Part shown: positions 25,657-32,937 of the stretch, piece by piece
How the letters are laid out: every line of letters starts with the position of its first letter
Position numbering within the stretch: the first letter of the stretch is position 1
Origin: an uncultured bacterium
Lineage (GTDB): Bacteria > Muiribacteriota > Ozemobacteria > Ozemobacterales > Ozemobacteraceae
Direction of reading: 5' to 3'
Assembly (NCBI GenBank): GCA_900317935.1
Contig: ONIU01000011.1
Coordinates: forward strand, 1 to 44,153
DNA: 44,153 nt
Notes under the pieces: generated by a model
What the model saw: only the letters and a program-made list of their open reading frames with translations
What the model was told of the DNA's origin: nothing
Databases searched by the model: none
Translations under genes and position numbers: made by a program

Positions 25657-25685
25657 TCCATATTCAAAAAAGTTACAAGTGTCAA
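25657..25685 (-). promoter_or_regulatory. Promoter of the accD-accA-rpoD operon
   Basis: On the minus strand a perfect TTGACA (25680-25685) is followed after 17 bases by TATGGA (25657-25662). Transcription would start only a few bases before the ATG at 25647, suggesting a nearly leaderless mRNA. The weak -10 lowers confidence. Confidence 0.5.
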
Positions 25686-25731
25686 GTCTTTATATAACAA
25701 ATTTTAGAATCCTTTTCAACTAAAAACAAAG

Positions 25732-25777
25732 CTCAGAATTTCTAAGCCTGTAACTTTTCAGGTTCAGAAATTCTGAG
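25732..25777 (-). terminator. Terminator of the di-haem lipoprotein gene
   Basis: CTCAGAATTTCT (25732-25743) and AGAAATTCTGAG (25766-25777) form a 12-bp perfect stem, extended by an inner CCTG/CAGG. On the minus strand it is followed by CTTTGTTTTTA, a U-rich tail, 40 bases after the lipoprotein stop. Confidence 0.75.
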
Positions 25778-25817
25778 TCTAAGTTAGGTCAAATCAATCT
25801 TTTTAAGTCACGTTTTA

Positions 25818-26921
25818 TTAATTCTTGAATCTAAACGATCGTATATCGCTCCATTTGACTGTATTTGTGTCATAAAAAGTTACACCTATACGACAATAAT
25901 ATACTTTATTCTTTTCTACAGTGCTTAAAGAATCTGAATTATCAGAATATTTATGAAGGCCATTTGGAAGTATATCATCTTTCCATACAGTTTTCCCGGC
26001 AGCCTTCTTTCTTGCTTCTTCCTTACTTGGAAATACATACCACATGAAAAGTCTAGCATTTGGTGTTTCCTGTGTTTCAAAGTCAATAGAAGCCACGTTC
26101 ATACCATTAGACACTACTTCAAAACGTTTAAAGTAACCATTAGTTTCGTCAAGACTTTCTTCCTGTCCTTGTTCTTCTGTTGTAGGTGTAACGACAGGAA
26201 CTACAGGTGCTGCAGCAGTAATAAAAGATAAAACACTGGTGAAAGAAGAAGAAGATGTCTTGTTACCGCTTTTATCTACACAACTTAATTCATAATAGTA
26301 TGTGGTAGACGACTGCAAACCGGTTACAGTTCTTTTATGTGAAGTTGAATAACTGGTACTCACAGGAAATTCCATTCTATCACCTTCAGTTGTTTTTATA
26401 ACTAGTCTGCTAGTGCAATTTTCATCACTTTTCCATGAAATTGTTACTGAATTATGAGTTGGACTAACAACAACACTAGATAAAACAGGTGGAACAGTAT
26501 CAGTTATGCCTGCTAATCCATTTGTTCCATGACAAAGATAGCATAAACTATCATCATTATAATTATGGTCTGGATTGTTTGTAGTGTCATTATGACAAGT
26601 CAAACAATCAGTCTGAAGCCAGCCAGGATGTTTATTATCTAATAAAGGTGCATTATCGTGCCCGTTAATAGAAGAGGCCTCACCATCAGGAATAGTAATA
26701 ACAGGGGTGTTAAGAGAGCCTGGAACCATAGTACTGCCGTCACCAATAATAGTGCCTGAATAAGTATTGGTTTCATTAGTAGTAGTATAAGCTGCAAGCG
26801 GGTTAGTGGTAGCACCAGAATCTGACCTGCTGGATTTACATCCAACAGAGAATAGTGCAACAACAGCGATTAAGCATATCGTGACCAAGTGGTGCACTCG
26901 AAATCGGGCAAACGACTTCAT
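25818..26921 (-). CDS. Lipoprotein with two haem-binding motifs and a fibronectin type III domain
   Basis: The 367-residue product has a lipobox (LFSVGC, C28), a Ser/Thr-rich tether, and two CxxCH motifs: C106-LTC-H110 and C127-YLC-H131, with extra histidines (GHDNAPLLDNKHPGW, PDHNYND) that could serve as distal ligands. An FN3 domain follows (about 140-228, PPVLSSVVVSPTHNSVTISWKSDEN ... TTYYYELSCVDKSGN). The C-terminal 110 residues look like a further beta domain (YFKRFEVVSNGMNVASIDFETQ). It is probably a surface or periplasmic c-type cytochrome that binds something through FN3. I chose the ATG at 26921, which follows GGAGG and gives a normal lipoprotein signal. Cytochrome maturation genes are not nearby. 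Confidence 0.8.
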   Translation of the reverse strand: MKSFARFRVHHLVTICLIAVVALFSVGCKSSRSDSGATTNPLAAYTTTNETNTYSGTIIGDGSTMVPGSLNTPVITIPDGEASSINGHDNAPLLDNKHPGWLQTDCLTCHNDTTNNPDHNYNDDSLCYLCHGTNGLAGITDTVPPVLSSVVVSPTHNSVTISWKSDENCTSRLVIKTTEGDRMEFPVSTSYSTSHKRTVTGLQSSTTYYYELSCVDKSGNKTSSSSFTSVLSFITAAAPVVPVVTPTTEEQGQEESLDETNGYFKRFEVVSNGMNVASIDFETQETPNARLFMWYVFPSKEEARKKAAGKTVWKDDILPNGLHKYSDNSDSLSTVEKNKVYYCRIGVTFYDTNTVKWSDIRSFRFKN

Positions 26922-27114
26922 GATTGATTTGTGACCTCCAAATATTGTAATACTTCGCTCATACATCGTCTTTTTTTAATAAAAAACTTAACTATTTCTA
27001 CTATTTGAATATATGATTAAAAGAATTCAGTTTCTTATAACTAATGAAATTTTATTTTTTTTATTTTTTCATTCAAGAATTATAAACATCTGCCGAATAC
27101 AATCAAAACCTAAC

Positions 27115-27133
27115 CGTTATTGCTTAAATAACG
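27115..27133. promoter_or_regulatory. Short palindrome in the lspA upstream region
   Basis: CGTTATT (27115-27121) and AATAACG (27127-27133) flank a five-base centre, 36 bases before the lspA ATG. It could be an operator or a small leader hairpin. The rest of the 247-base intergenic region (26922-27168) is AT-rich, with no clear promoter boxes. Confidence 0.25.
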
Positions 27134-27168
27134 CTAAATTTAAAAGTTTTTAGGGATTATAAAACCAA

Positions 27169-27768
27169 ATGAAGAAAGCATTAACTTGGCTATCTACCTT
27201 ACTAAAGACCACGTTGTACACTATTACGGTCTATCCATTGTTTGTGTTAAAGAATATTGGTTATCACTTACGGTCTCCATCTGTTCTTTTGTATGCAGCA
27301 GTTTTTTTTATACTAGATAGAATTACTAAGCTTATGATTGTGAATAATTCTCATAATCTACCAGTGTCAGTAATTGATAAGTTTTTTACAATAACATTTG
27401 TGAAAAATCCCGGAGTAGCTTTTGGTTGGTTCCCGGATTGGAAACTGCCACCGATACTAATGGCATTAGTTATGATTATAATTATTACCTATTATAGTCT
27501 TAAACTGCCAGAAGAAGAAAGAATCACAAGATGGGCACTAGCTCTACTTGTTGGCGGAGCTGTTGGAAATCTCTATGACAGAGTAACATATGGATTTGTA
27601 GTAGACTTTTTCCTTTTCCATTTTGGAGCTTTTGATTTTCCTGTATTCAATATAGCCGACATAATTATTGACTTAGGTGTATTCATGCTCTTTATTGATA
27701 TTTTCTTCTTATCTGAAGATAACGAAGAAGAGGAAGAAGAAATGCTATCAGATGCTACTGTAGCTTAA
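27169..27768 (+). CDS. lspA: Lipoprotein signal peptidase (SPase II)
   Basis: The 199-residue membrane protein has four hydrophobic segments and the LspA hallmarks FILDRITKLMI, FVKNPGVAFGWF, GGAVGNLYDR (N134, D137) and VFNIADIIIDLG (D164). The two aspartates are the catalytic pair that cuts prolipoproteins before the lipidated Cys. It carries about 35 extra N-terminal residues (LSTLLKTTLYTITVYPLFVLKNIGYHLRSP) and an acidic C-terminus (EDNEEEEEEM), longer than the usual 160 or so. It begins a lipoprotein-maturation cluster, followed three bases later by lgt. At least three lipoproteins encoded in this window are its probable substrates. Confidence 0.95.
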   Translation: MKKALTWLSTLLKTTLYTITVYPLFVLKNIGYHLRSPSVLLYAAVFFILDRITKLMIVNNSHNLPVSVIDKFFTITFVKNPGVAFGWFPDWKLPPILMALVMIIIITYYSLKLPEEERITRWALALLVGGAVGNLYDRVTYGFVVDFFLFHFGAFDFPVFNIADIIIDLGVFMLFIDIFFLSEDNEEEEEEMLSDATVA

Positions 27769-27771
27769 TAT

Positions 27772-28560
27772 ATGCATCCAATAATAATTACAACTCCGTG
27801 GTTTAATGTATATAGTTACGGCTTTCTACTAGCAATAGGTTATACAATTACAATAGCCCTAACCTGTTACAAAGCCAAAAAAAATAGCCTCGATACTGGG
27901 GCTATTTTTGACTTAATGCTGCTTCAATTAATTGTTGGAGTTATAGGATCAAGATTTCTCTTTTTAGCTGAATTTGCTCCAGACAAACTCTTCACAATGA
28001 ATTTTCTAGCAGTTGAACAAGGGGGGTTAACTTTTTACGGTTCTGTAATTACAGGGTTTTGTTTCGACCTTATTTATTTAAAATTCAAGCAAATACCAGT
28101 CTGGAAAGCAATGGATTGTATAGGTTTCGGTTTAGGACCAGGTATAGCTGTGGCAAGAGTTGGATGCTTTTTAAATGGCTGCTGCTATGGATTAGAATGT
28201 TCTCCCTCTATCGGCTTTCAATTCAGAAACGCTGGTCAAGGCTATTATCATGCAACACAACTTTATGAAAGTGTTCTTTCGTTAGTTGTTTTTTGTATTA
28301 TTCTGTGGTTTATAAAGCATAAACAGACTCACCATGGACAAGTAACTCTTGGTTTTATAAGCCTTTATGCTTTCTTCAGATTCTTTATTGAATTCATAAG
28401 AGCTGAAAACCCGGTTATTATTATGGGAATGACTCTCTCTCAACTTTTAAGTATAGTATTTATAACTATATCTATAATAATATGGAAAAAAATTAACAAA
28501 AACAAAGAACTTGAAATTATGCCTGATACCAACGAAGTATCACTAGAAAAAGCCAAATGA
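27772..28560 (+). CDS. lgt: Prolipoprotein diacylglyceryl transferase, copy 1
   Basis: The 262-residue integral membrane enzyme shows PWFNVYSYGFLLAIGY, QGGLTFYGSVITG, ARVGCFLNGCCYG (the Lgt signature with its Arg), HATQLYE and FRFFIEFIRAENP with the conserved Arg and Glu. Lgt moves diacylglycerol from phosphatidylglycerol to the lipobox Cys, the step before LspA. It starts three bases after lspA and its stop overlaps the next lgt start by four bases. A perfect 10-bp stem followed by five Ts lies within codons 37-46 (27880-27909). Copy 1 has HATQLYE and copy 2 HPTQLYE. Confidence 0.94.
   Translation: MHPIIITTPWFNVYSYGFLLAIGYTITIALTCYKAKKNSLDTGAIFDLMLLQLIVGVIGSRFLFLAEFAPDKLFTMNFLAVEQGGLTFYGSVITGFCFDLIYLKFKQIPVWKAMDCIGFGLGPGIAVARVGCFLNGCCYGLECSPSIGFQFRNAGQGYYHATQLYESVLSLVVFCIILWFIKHKQTHHGQVTLGFISLYAFFRFFIEFIRAENPVIIMGMTLSQLLSIVFITISIIIWKKINKNKELEIMPDTNEVSLEKAK
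27880..27909 (+). other. Terminator-like hairpin inside lgt copy 1
   Basis: AAAAATAGCC (27880-27889) is the exact reverse complement of GGCTATTTTT (27900-27909), around a ten-base loop. Only four of the ten pairs are G-C and the U-run is five long, so termination would be weak. It may be incidental to Lys-rich coding sequence. Confidence 0.35.
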
Positions 28561-29342
28561 AATCATTATTAGGAATTGATTTGCCCTTTTATAGTTATGG
28601 GATTTTAATGGGCATAGCTTTCATATTAAGCATATGGTTATTTAACTATAATTCACGCAATAGTAAAATACCGCGTCCTCCTCTAATAGATATATTATTA
28701 GTCATTTCAATTTTTGGAATTCTTGGAGCACGTATCAATTATATATTGTTATTTCCACAATATTACAATTCATTTCGTGATTATATAGCTTTACACGAAG
28801 GCGGTCTGGTATTTTATGGAGGCATGCTGACTGCTTTACTTGCTCTTTATATATATTGCAGAATAAAAAAGTATTCTTTTGCTATGGTAGCGGATTATAT
28901 GGTTCCATCATTAGCATTAGGACATGCTCTAGGGAGAGTAGGATGTCTTATAAATGACTGTTGTTATGGCTGTCAGACCAATATAATAAAGATATACCAT
29001 CTTAAAACTGATTTTGCCGGAGTTTATCGTCACCCTACCCAACTGTATGAAATATTATATTTATTGATTTTAGCTATTGTTTTTTTCTTCATTCTTCGAA
29101 GTGGTTGGCAGGAAAAACAGGAAAACAGAGGCAAAACAGCTAGTTTATACTGTATTTCCTATGCTATTTTAAGATTTTTAAATGAATATTTAAGAGATGA
29201 TGCCAGAGGTGGATTTTTTACAATCTTAAAACTTTCACCTGCTCAGGTTACTTCACTTATAATAATAATTTGTGGTATTTTATATATGGTAATAAAAAAA
29301 TTCAAAAACAAAGTTGATTGCGGAGTAAAAAACAATGAATAA
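28557..29342 (+). CDS. lgt: Prolipoprotein diacylglyceryl transferase, copy 2
   Basis: The 261-residue paralogue keeps IDLPFYSYGILMGIAF, HEGGLVFYGGMLTA, GHALGRVGCLINDCCYG, YRHPTQLYEILY and LRFLNEYLRDDARGGFF, so the catalytic Arg residues and the Tyr in place of the enterobacterial His are both present, as in copy 1. It overlaps copy 1 by four bases and rluD by eight. The two copies are clearly diverged (they differ at most positions outside motifs), so this is an old duplication or two lineages, not a recent repeat. Different substrate preference or lipid donor is possible but not visible in the sequence. Confidence 0.92.
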   Translation: MKSLLGIDLPFYSYGILMGIAFILSIWLFNYNSRNSKIPRPPLIDILLVISIFGILGARINYILLFPQYYNSFRDYIALHEGGLVFYGGMLTALLALYIYCRIKKYSFAMVADYMVPSLALGHALGRVGCLINDCCYGCQTNIIKIYHLKTDFAGVYRHPTQLYEILYLLILAIVFFFILRSGWQEKQENRGKTASLYCISYAILRFLNEYLRDDARGGFFTILKLSPAQVTSLIIIICGILYMVIKKFKNKVDCGVKNNE

Positions 29343-30264
29343 CATCGAACAATGGAAAATAACAGAGGAATTCTCTGGTATGCGTCTTGATCAGGCAATC
29401 AACAAAAAGTTTCCTGACATATCAAGAAATATGGCTCAAGAAATGATTAAAAACGGTGAAATTACAATAGGAGATTCCACTGTTAAAGCCAGTCAAAAAT
29501 TAAAAACCGGTGATATAGCAGTTATTCATTTTAGAAGCAGTGACTTAGAAACAGATATTCAGGCAACAGAAATGAATTTCCCTATCGTCTATGAAGATGA
29601 TGATATAATAGTAATTAATAAACCTTTTGGCTTAGTTGTTCATCCAGGAGCAGGACAAGAAAAAGAAACTGTTGTTTCAGCATTATTAAGCCATACAAAT
29701 CTAAGTCCTATTGGTGCTCCAGACCGTCCTGGTGTAGTTCATAGACTAGATAAAGAAACCAGTGGTATTATGGTTCTTGCAAAAACCAAAGAAGCTCATA
29801 AAAACCTTGCAGAACAGTTTGCGAGTCACGACTTAGAAAAAGAATATATTGCACTTATTCAAGGACATATAGTTAACAAAAAAGGCAGAATTCAAGTAGC
29901 AATAGAAAGAGACCCTGTTCATCGTCAGAGGATGAAAGCAACTTCTGCTGAAAATGGGAAAATGGCTATTTCTATTTTTGAAGTAATGGAATATCTAAAA
30001 AACTCAACTTTGGTAAAGGTTAAAATACTTACAGGAAGGACCCACCAAATAAGAGTTCATATGTCGTTTACAGGTCACCCTTTATTAGGAGATACTACTT
30101 ATGGTGGGAGAAAATTTGGTAACTCTGAGCATTTTCTCCACAGCAGTAAATTAACTATTACTCACCCTATAACTGGAAAAACAATGACATTCCAAGCTGA
30201 TATTCCACAACGCTTTAAAGAAGTGATAGAAGAATTAAGAGAGGGAGGACAAAAGAAATTATGA
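29335..30264 (+). CDS. rluD: Ribosomal large subunit pseudouridine synthase, RluD type
   Basis: The 309-residue protein has an N-terminal S4 domain (MRLDQAINKKFPDISRNMAQEMIKNGEITIG) and the RluA-family catalytic core with GVVHRLDKETSGIMVLAKT, where D139 is the nucleophile, then GRTHQIRVHMSFTGHPLLGDTTYGG. It converts uridines in 23S rRNA (positions 1911, 1915 and 1917 in E. coli) to pseudouridine. Its start lies inside lgt copy 2. lspA followed by rluD is a common neighbourhood in many bacteria; here the two lgt genes are inserted between them. Confidence 0.93.
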   Translation: MNNIEQWKITEEFSGMRLDQAINKKFPDISRNMAQEMIKNGEITIGDSTVKASQKLKTGDIAVIHFRSSDLETDIQATEMNFPIVYEDDDIIVINKPFGLVVHPGAGQEKETVVSALLSHTNLSPIGAPDRPGVVHRLDKETSGIMVLAKTKEAHKNLAEQFASHDLEKEYIALIQGHIVNKKGRIQVAIERDPVHRQRMKATSAENGKMAISIFEVMEYLKNSTLVKVKILTGRTHQIRVHMSFTGHPLLGDTTYGGRKFGNSEHFLHSSKLTITHPITGKTMTFQADIPQRFKEVIEELREGGQKKL

Positions 30265-30620
30265 ATTATTTAAAATTAGCTATTAACAATAAAAAAGGTG
30301 GATTAGGCTTTTATGCCTTATTATTATTGATGCTTGGTCTTGGATTCGCTATTTTTGTTTTTCTCCCTGAATATACAGACGTTCAGAATGGAATTTACTC
30401 AGTTTCATGTAGTGATATTAGAACTAAGATAAACAGTGCAATTGATGATTATAATGTCAACAATAGCAACACCTATGCTAAACCAGGTCAAATAGTAGAT
30501 TTAGATACATTAAAAGAAAAAGGTTACTTAAGAGAAATTAAGTATTGCCCACAAAAAGGCACATTCTTATATGGCAAAGACGGGAAAGTAATCTGTTCTA
30601 TACATACGAAAGGCCAATAA
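30261..30620 (+). CDS. Pilin-like membrane-anchored protein with atypical signal
   Basis: The 119-residue product has KKGGLGFYALLLLMLGLGFAIFVFLPEY as its N-terminal hydrophobic helix. This resembles a prepilin leader (basic residues, Gly, then a hydrophobic stretch), but lacks the FTLIE core and has no Glu5. The soluble part has DIRTKINSAIDDYNVNN, then VDLDTLKEKGYLREIKYCPQKGTFLYGKDGKVICSIH, very like the C-terminal part of ComGC- and GspG-type pilins. It may be a pseudopilin with a changed N-terminus. It overlaps rluD by four bases and sits one base before the HAMP gene. Confidence 0.7.
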   Translation: MNYLKLAINNKKGGLGFYALLLLMLGLGFAIFVFLPEYTDVQNGIYSVSCSDIRTKINSAIDDYNVNNSNTYAKPGQIVDLDTLKEKGYLREIKYCPQKGTFLYGKDGKVICSIHTKGQ

Positions 30621-30621
30621 A

Positions 30622-31302
30622 ATGACAAAATATAAAAGACATACATACTTAATTAAAACAGGTCTTCAACTACGCTACATGGGAATACTTACAGCATGTA
30701 TGTTAACCGTAGCCATGAGTGTTGGCTGGATAATATATCATACATCCTGGAAACAAATAATCAATACACCTGATTTAAGTATTGATAAACTATATATAAT
30801 TTTCGAGAACGTAAATAATCAGTTATTGTGGTGGATATTAGGTTTTATTCTTATTATAGCTGTCATTTCTATTTTTGTCTCACATAAAATTGCAGGCCCG
30901 GTTTACAGACTAGAAGAAAGCACAAAATTAATAGCTTCCGGAGATCTGACCCATAGAGTTCATTTAAGACAGGGTGATGAATTGGGAGATTTACAGGATG
31001 CTTTCAATGACATGTCTGAATCTTTAAGCAAAATGGTCTATAAAGATAGAGAAATAATAGAAAGATTAGCTAAAACCGGTGATAATCTACAAAAAAAGGT
31101 TAAAGACGAAAAATTAACCAAAGAATCCTTAGAAGAAATTACCTATGAGCTTAATTCCATAATAGAAGAACTAAAACTAGTTACAAGTGGGTTTAAACTA
31201 ATAGAAGACCAAAATAAAAACGACGAAGCAAAAGAAGAAAATAAAGAAAATTCTTCTGAAACAACCTTAGAAGAAAAACAAGAAAAAGAACAGCAACAAT
31301 AA
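30622..31302 (+). CDS. HAMP-domain membrane protein without output domain
   Basis: The 226-residue protein has two transmembrane segments (about 16-38 and 67-87) with a short extracytoplasmic loop. A HAMP domain follows (KIAGPVYRLEESTKLIASGDLTHRVHLRQGDELGDLQDAFNDMSESL). The coiled-coil C-terminus is rich in Lys and Glu and ends EKEQQQ. No kinase, cyclase or chemoreceptor hairpin follows, so it is a HAMP-only signalling or scaffold protein. It begins one base after the pilin-like gene, suggesting a shared role at the membrane. No terminator is clear before the next gene, though a 80-base gap with a promoter candidate follows. Confidence 0.82.
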   Translation: MTKYKRHTYLIKTGLQLRYMGILTACMLTVAMSVGWIIYHTSWKQIINTPDLSIDKLYIIFENVNNQLLWWILGFILIIAVISIFVSHKIAGPVYRLEESTKLIASGDLTHRVHLRQGDELGDLQDAFNDMSESLSKMVYKDREIIERLAKTGDNLQKKVKDEKLTKESLEEITYELNSIIEELKLVTSGFKLIEDQNKNDEAKEENKENSSETTLEEKQEKEQQQ

Positions 31303-31347
31303 TTATTATAAAATTATAGATTACTGCTTTCATTTATTCTTTATAAC

Positions 31348-31375
31348 TAAGTTCAAAGTATAACTCTGCCGATAT
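31348..31375 (+). promoter_or_regulatory. Sigma-28-type promoter before the caspase-like gene
   Basis: TAAG (31348-31351) is followed after exactly 17 bases by CCGATAT (31369-31375), in the same CTGCCGATAT context as the flgI promoter. The transcript would start close to the ATG at 31383, implying a leaderless or near-leaderless message. No Shine-Dalgarno is visible there. Confidence 0.5.
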
Positions 31376-31382
31376 TTTGACT

Positions 31383-32210
31383 ATGATTTACAATAAACGC
31401 CGTAACTATACTATTTTAACCTGCTGTTTCATGGTCTCTGTTTTGTTACTTCTTACAGGTATGACAGTAAGAAAGACTCCAGAGCGCAGAAAAGAAGATA
31501 CTGCAGCAAAAGGACGTCCTGTTTATGAAGAAATGTTCAGAGACGGGAAATTGAGAATAGTCGTTTTCTGGGGATGGGACCACCCCCGAGACACAATTAT
31601 GGGGGTTTTCCCTGCATTTGAAACTCTTAACGGAAAAAGATTATATTTTCGCGGCCAACCGGTTCAGATAGAAATCGGCATGATAACCCAAATAAACGAT
31701 AATCCAAAAAGAATCTTTAAGCAGGCATTAGAAGACCCTACAGTTGATGTTGTCATTTATTCTGGTCATGGCAGATATGGACGCGGAATGGCGTTTACAG
31801 ATATGGAAGATATTTATCACTGCGGCAATGGAGATATAGTTGAAGATAGACATGTAAAACCTTATAGAAACATTAAAGCTACTTCTGAAGACTTAGACAG
31901 CACACATTTTCCGCAAACATATAAAATCATAATGCTTAATACATGTGATTCAAACGGACACTTCAGAAATTCCTGGGGAAGAAGATTTAAGGTTTGCAAT
32001 TCTCCAGTTGATCTTATAACAGTTGAATATCCTGTATTCAATTATTACGATCACGTCAGAGTATTGAATTTTATGCAGGATTTGCTCTCTTTTTCTGATT
32101 GGAAAACAATAAAAAAACATTATGATTCAGAAATACATAAACGCAAAAACAGATTAATTATAGAACCTATTTTCGTGCCAAACGACCAAGAATATGCTAG
32201 TGTAAATTAA
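31383..32210 (+). CDS. Caspase-like (clan CD) membrane-anchored protein
   Basis: The 275-residue protein has one N-terminal hydrophobic segment (about 10-27). Its globular domain holds DVVIYSGHGRYGRG, with H129, and KIIMLNTCDSNGHF, with C188. A His in a hydrophobic-strand-GHG context followed about 60 residues later by a strand ending in Cys is the arrangement of clan CD cysteine peptidases (caspases, gingipains, CHAT). It also has MGVFPAFETLNGKRLYFRG upstream. I infer an active protease or a relative facing the outside; the substrate is unknown. The ATG at 31383 is chosen; a TTG six bases earlier is possible. It is followed 30 bases later by an M50 peptidase gene. Confidence 0.7.
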   Translation: MIYNKRRNYTILTCCFMVSVLLLLTGMTVRKTPERRKEDTAAKGRPVYEEMFRDGKLRIVVFWGWDHPRDTIMGVFPAFETLNGKRLYFRGQPVQIEIGMITQINDNPKRIFKQALEDPTVDVVIYSGHGRYGRGMAFTDMEDIYHCGNGDIVEDRHVKPYRNIKATSEDLDSTHFPQTYKIIMLNTCDSNGHFRNSWGRRFKVCNSPVDLITVEYPVFNYYDHVRVLNFMQDLLSFSDWKTIKKHYDSEIHKRKNRLIIEPIFVPNDQEYASVN

Positions 32211-32240
32211 AGAGATTTGTCGTTTTGAGGAGAGAGAGAA

Positions 32241-32924
32241 ATGAATGAAAATAAAGACTCTTTAACAGGTTTGGTAATACCATTAGTTTTAGCTATTATA
32301 GCTTTATTCTTTTGGAATTCTATTTTTATTCTTCCTATTAAACTGATGACGGTTTTCTTTCATGAACTATCACACGGATTGGCAGCAATTCTTACTGGTG
32401 GACGAATAATAAGAATAGATCTAAATCTCAATCAAGGTGGTGTTTGTTATCATCAAGGGGGATGGTTTCTCATAGTAGCCAGTGCAGGTTACTTAGGAAG
32501 TTTATTATGGGGCTCAGGTATTTTTTTGTCCTCTTTAATAAAGGGAATCAGCATAAGAGTCTCTCAGACAATAGCAATAATTTTGATAATCACTACGGGT
32601 CTATGGATTAGAAATATTCAAGCAATAGCGATAACTGTAGCTACAGCAGTAGCATTATTATATATTTCAGCCAATCTAAAAGAGAAATACTGTTCTATGT
32701 TTCTGAAATTTGTCAGCTTAGTCTCATGTTTTTATGTAGTTTTCGACATAAAAGACGACTTGCTGGATAGAACTGTTCCAATATCCGATGCTTATCAGAT
32801 ATCCAAAAGGATTTTCCCTTCATTTATGGTGCCTGCAGGCAGTTATATAATAGGATTAATATGGTTAGCGATAGCAATATTCGTATTATGGAAAATCTTT
32901 AAGTTCGCATTCAATAAAAAGTAG
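32241..32924 (+). CDS. M50-type membrane zinc peptidase (Peptidase_M50B-like)
   Basis: The 227-residue protein is mostly transmembrane (about six segments) and has H41-E-L-S-H45 within MTVFFHELSHGLAAILTGGRI, the zinc-binding HExxH of site-2-protease-like enzymes. GGVCYHQGGW and SAGYLGSLLWG follow. The second metal-site motif of true S2P (NxxPxxxLDGG) is not evident, as in the M50B group, so proteolysis is not certain. A strong GAGGAG ribosome site precedes the ATG. It lies between a caspase-like gene and an adenylate cyclase gene, which could make a small signalling and proteolysis cluster. Confidence 0.8.
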   Translation: MNENKDSLTGLVIPLVLAIIALFFWNSIFILPIKLMTVFFHELSHGLAAILTGGRIIRIDLNLNQGGVCYHQGGWFLIVASAGYLGSLLWGSGIFLSSLIKGISIRVSQTIAIILIITTGLWIRNIQAIAITVATAVALLYISANLKEKYCSMFLKFVSLVSCFYVVFDIKDDLLDRTVPISDAYQISKRIFPSFMVPAGSYIIGLIWLAIAIFVLWKIFKFAFNKK

Positions 32925-32937
32925 GAAGTAAAATGCT

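Noticed and set aside
27083..27098. CTGCCGAATA before lspA as another sigma-28-type site
   Set aside because: The nearest TAAA is only a few bases upstream, so the spacing does not fit the N17 pattern.
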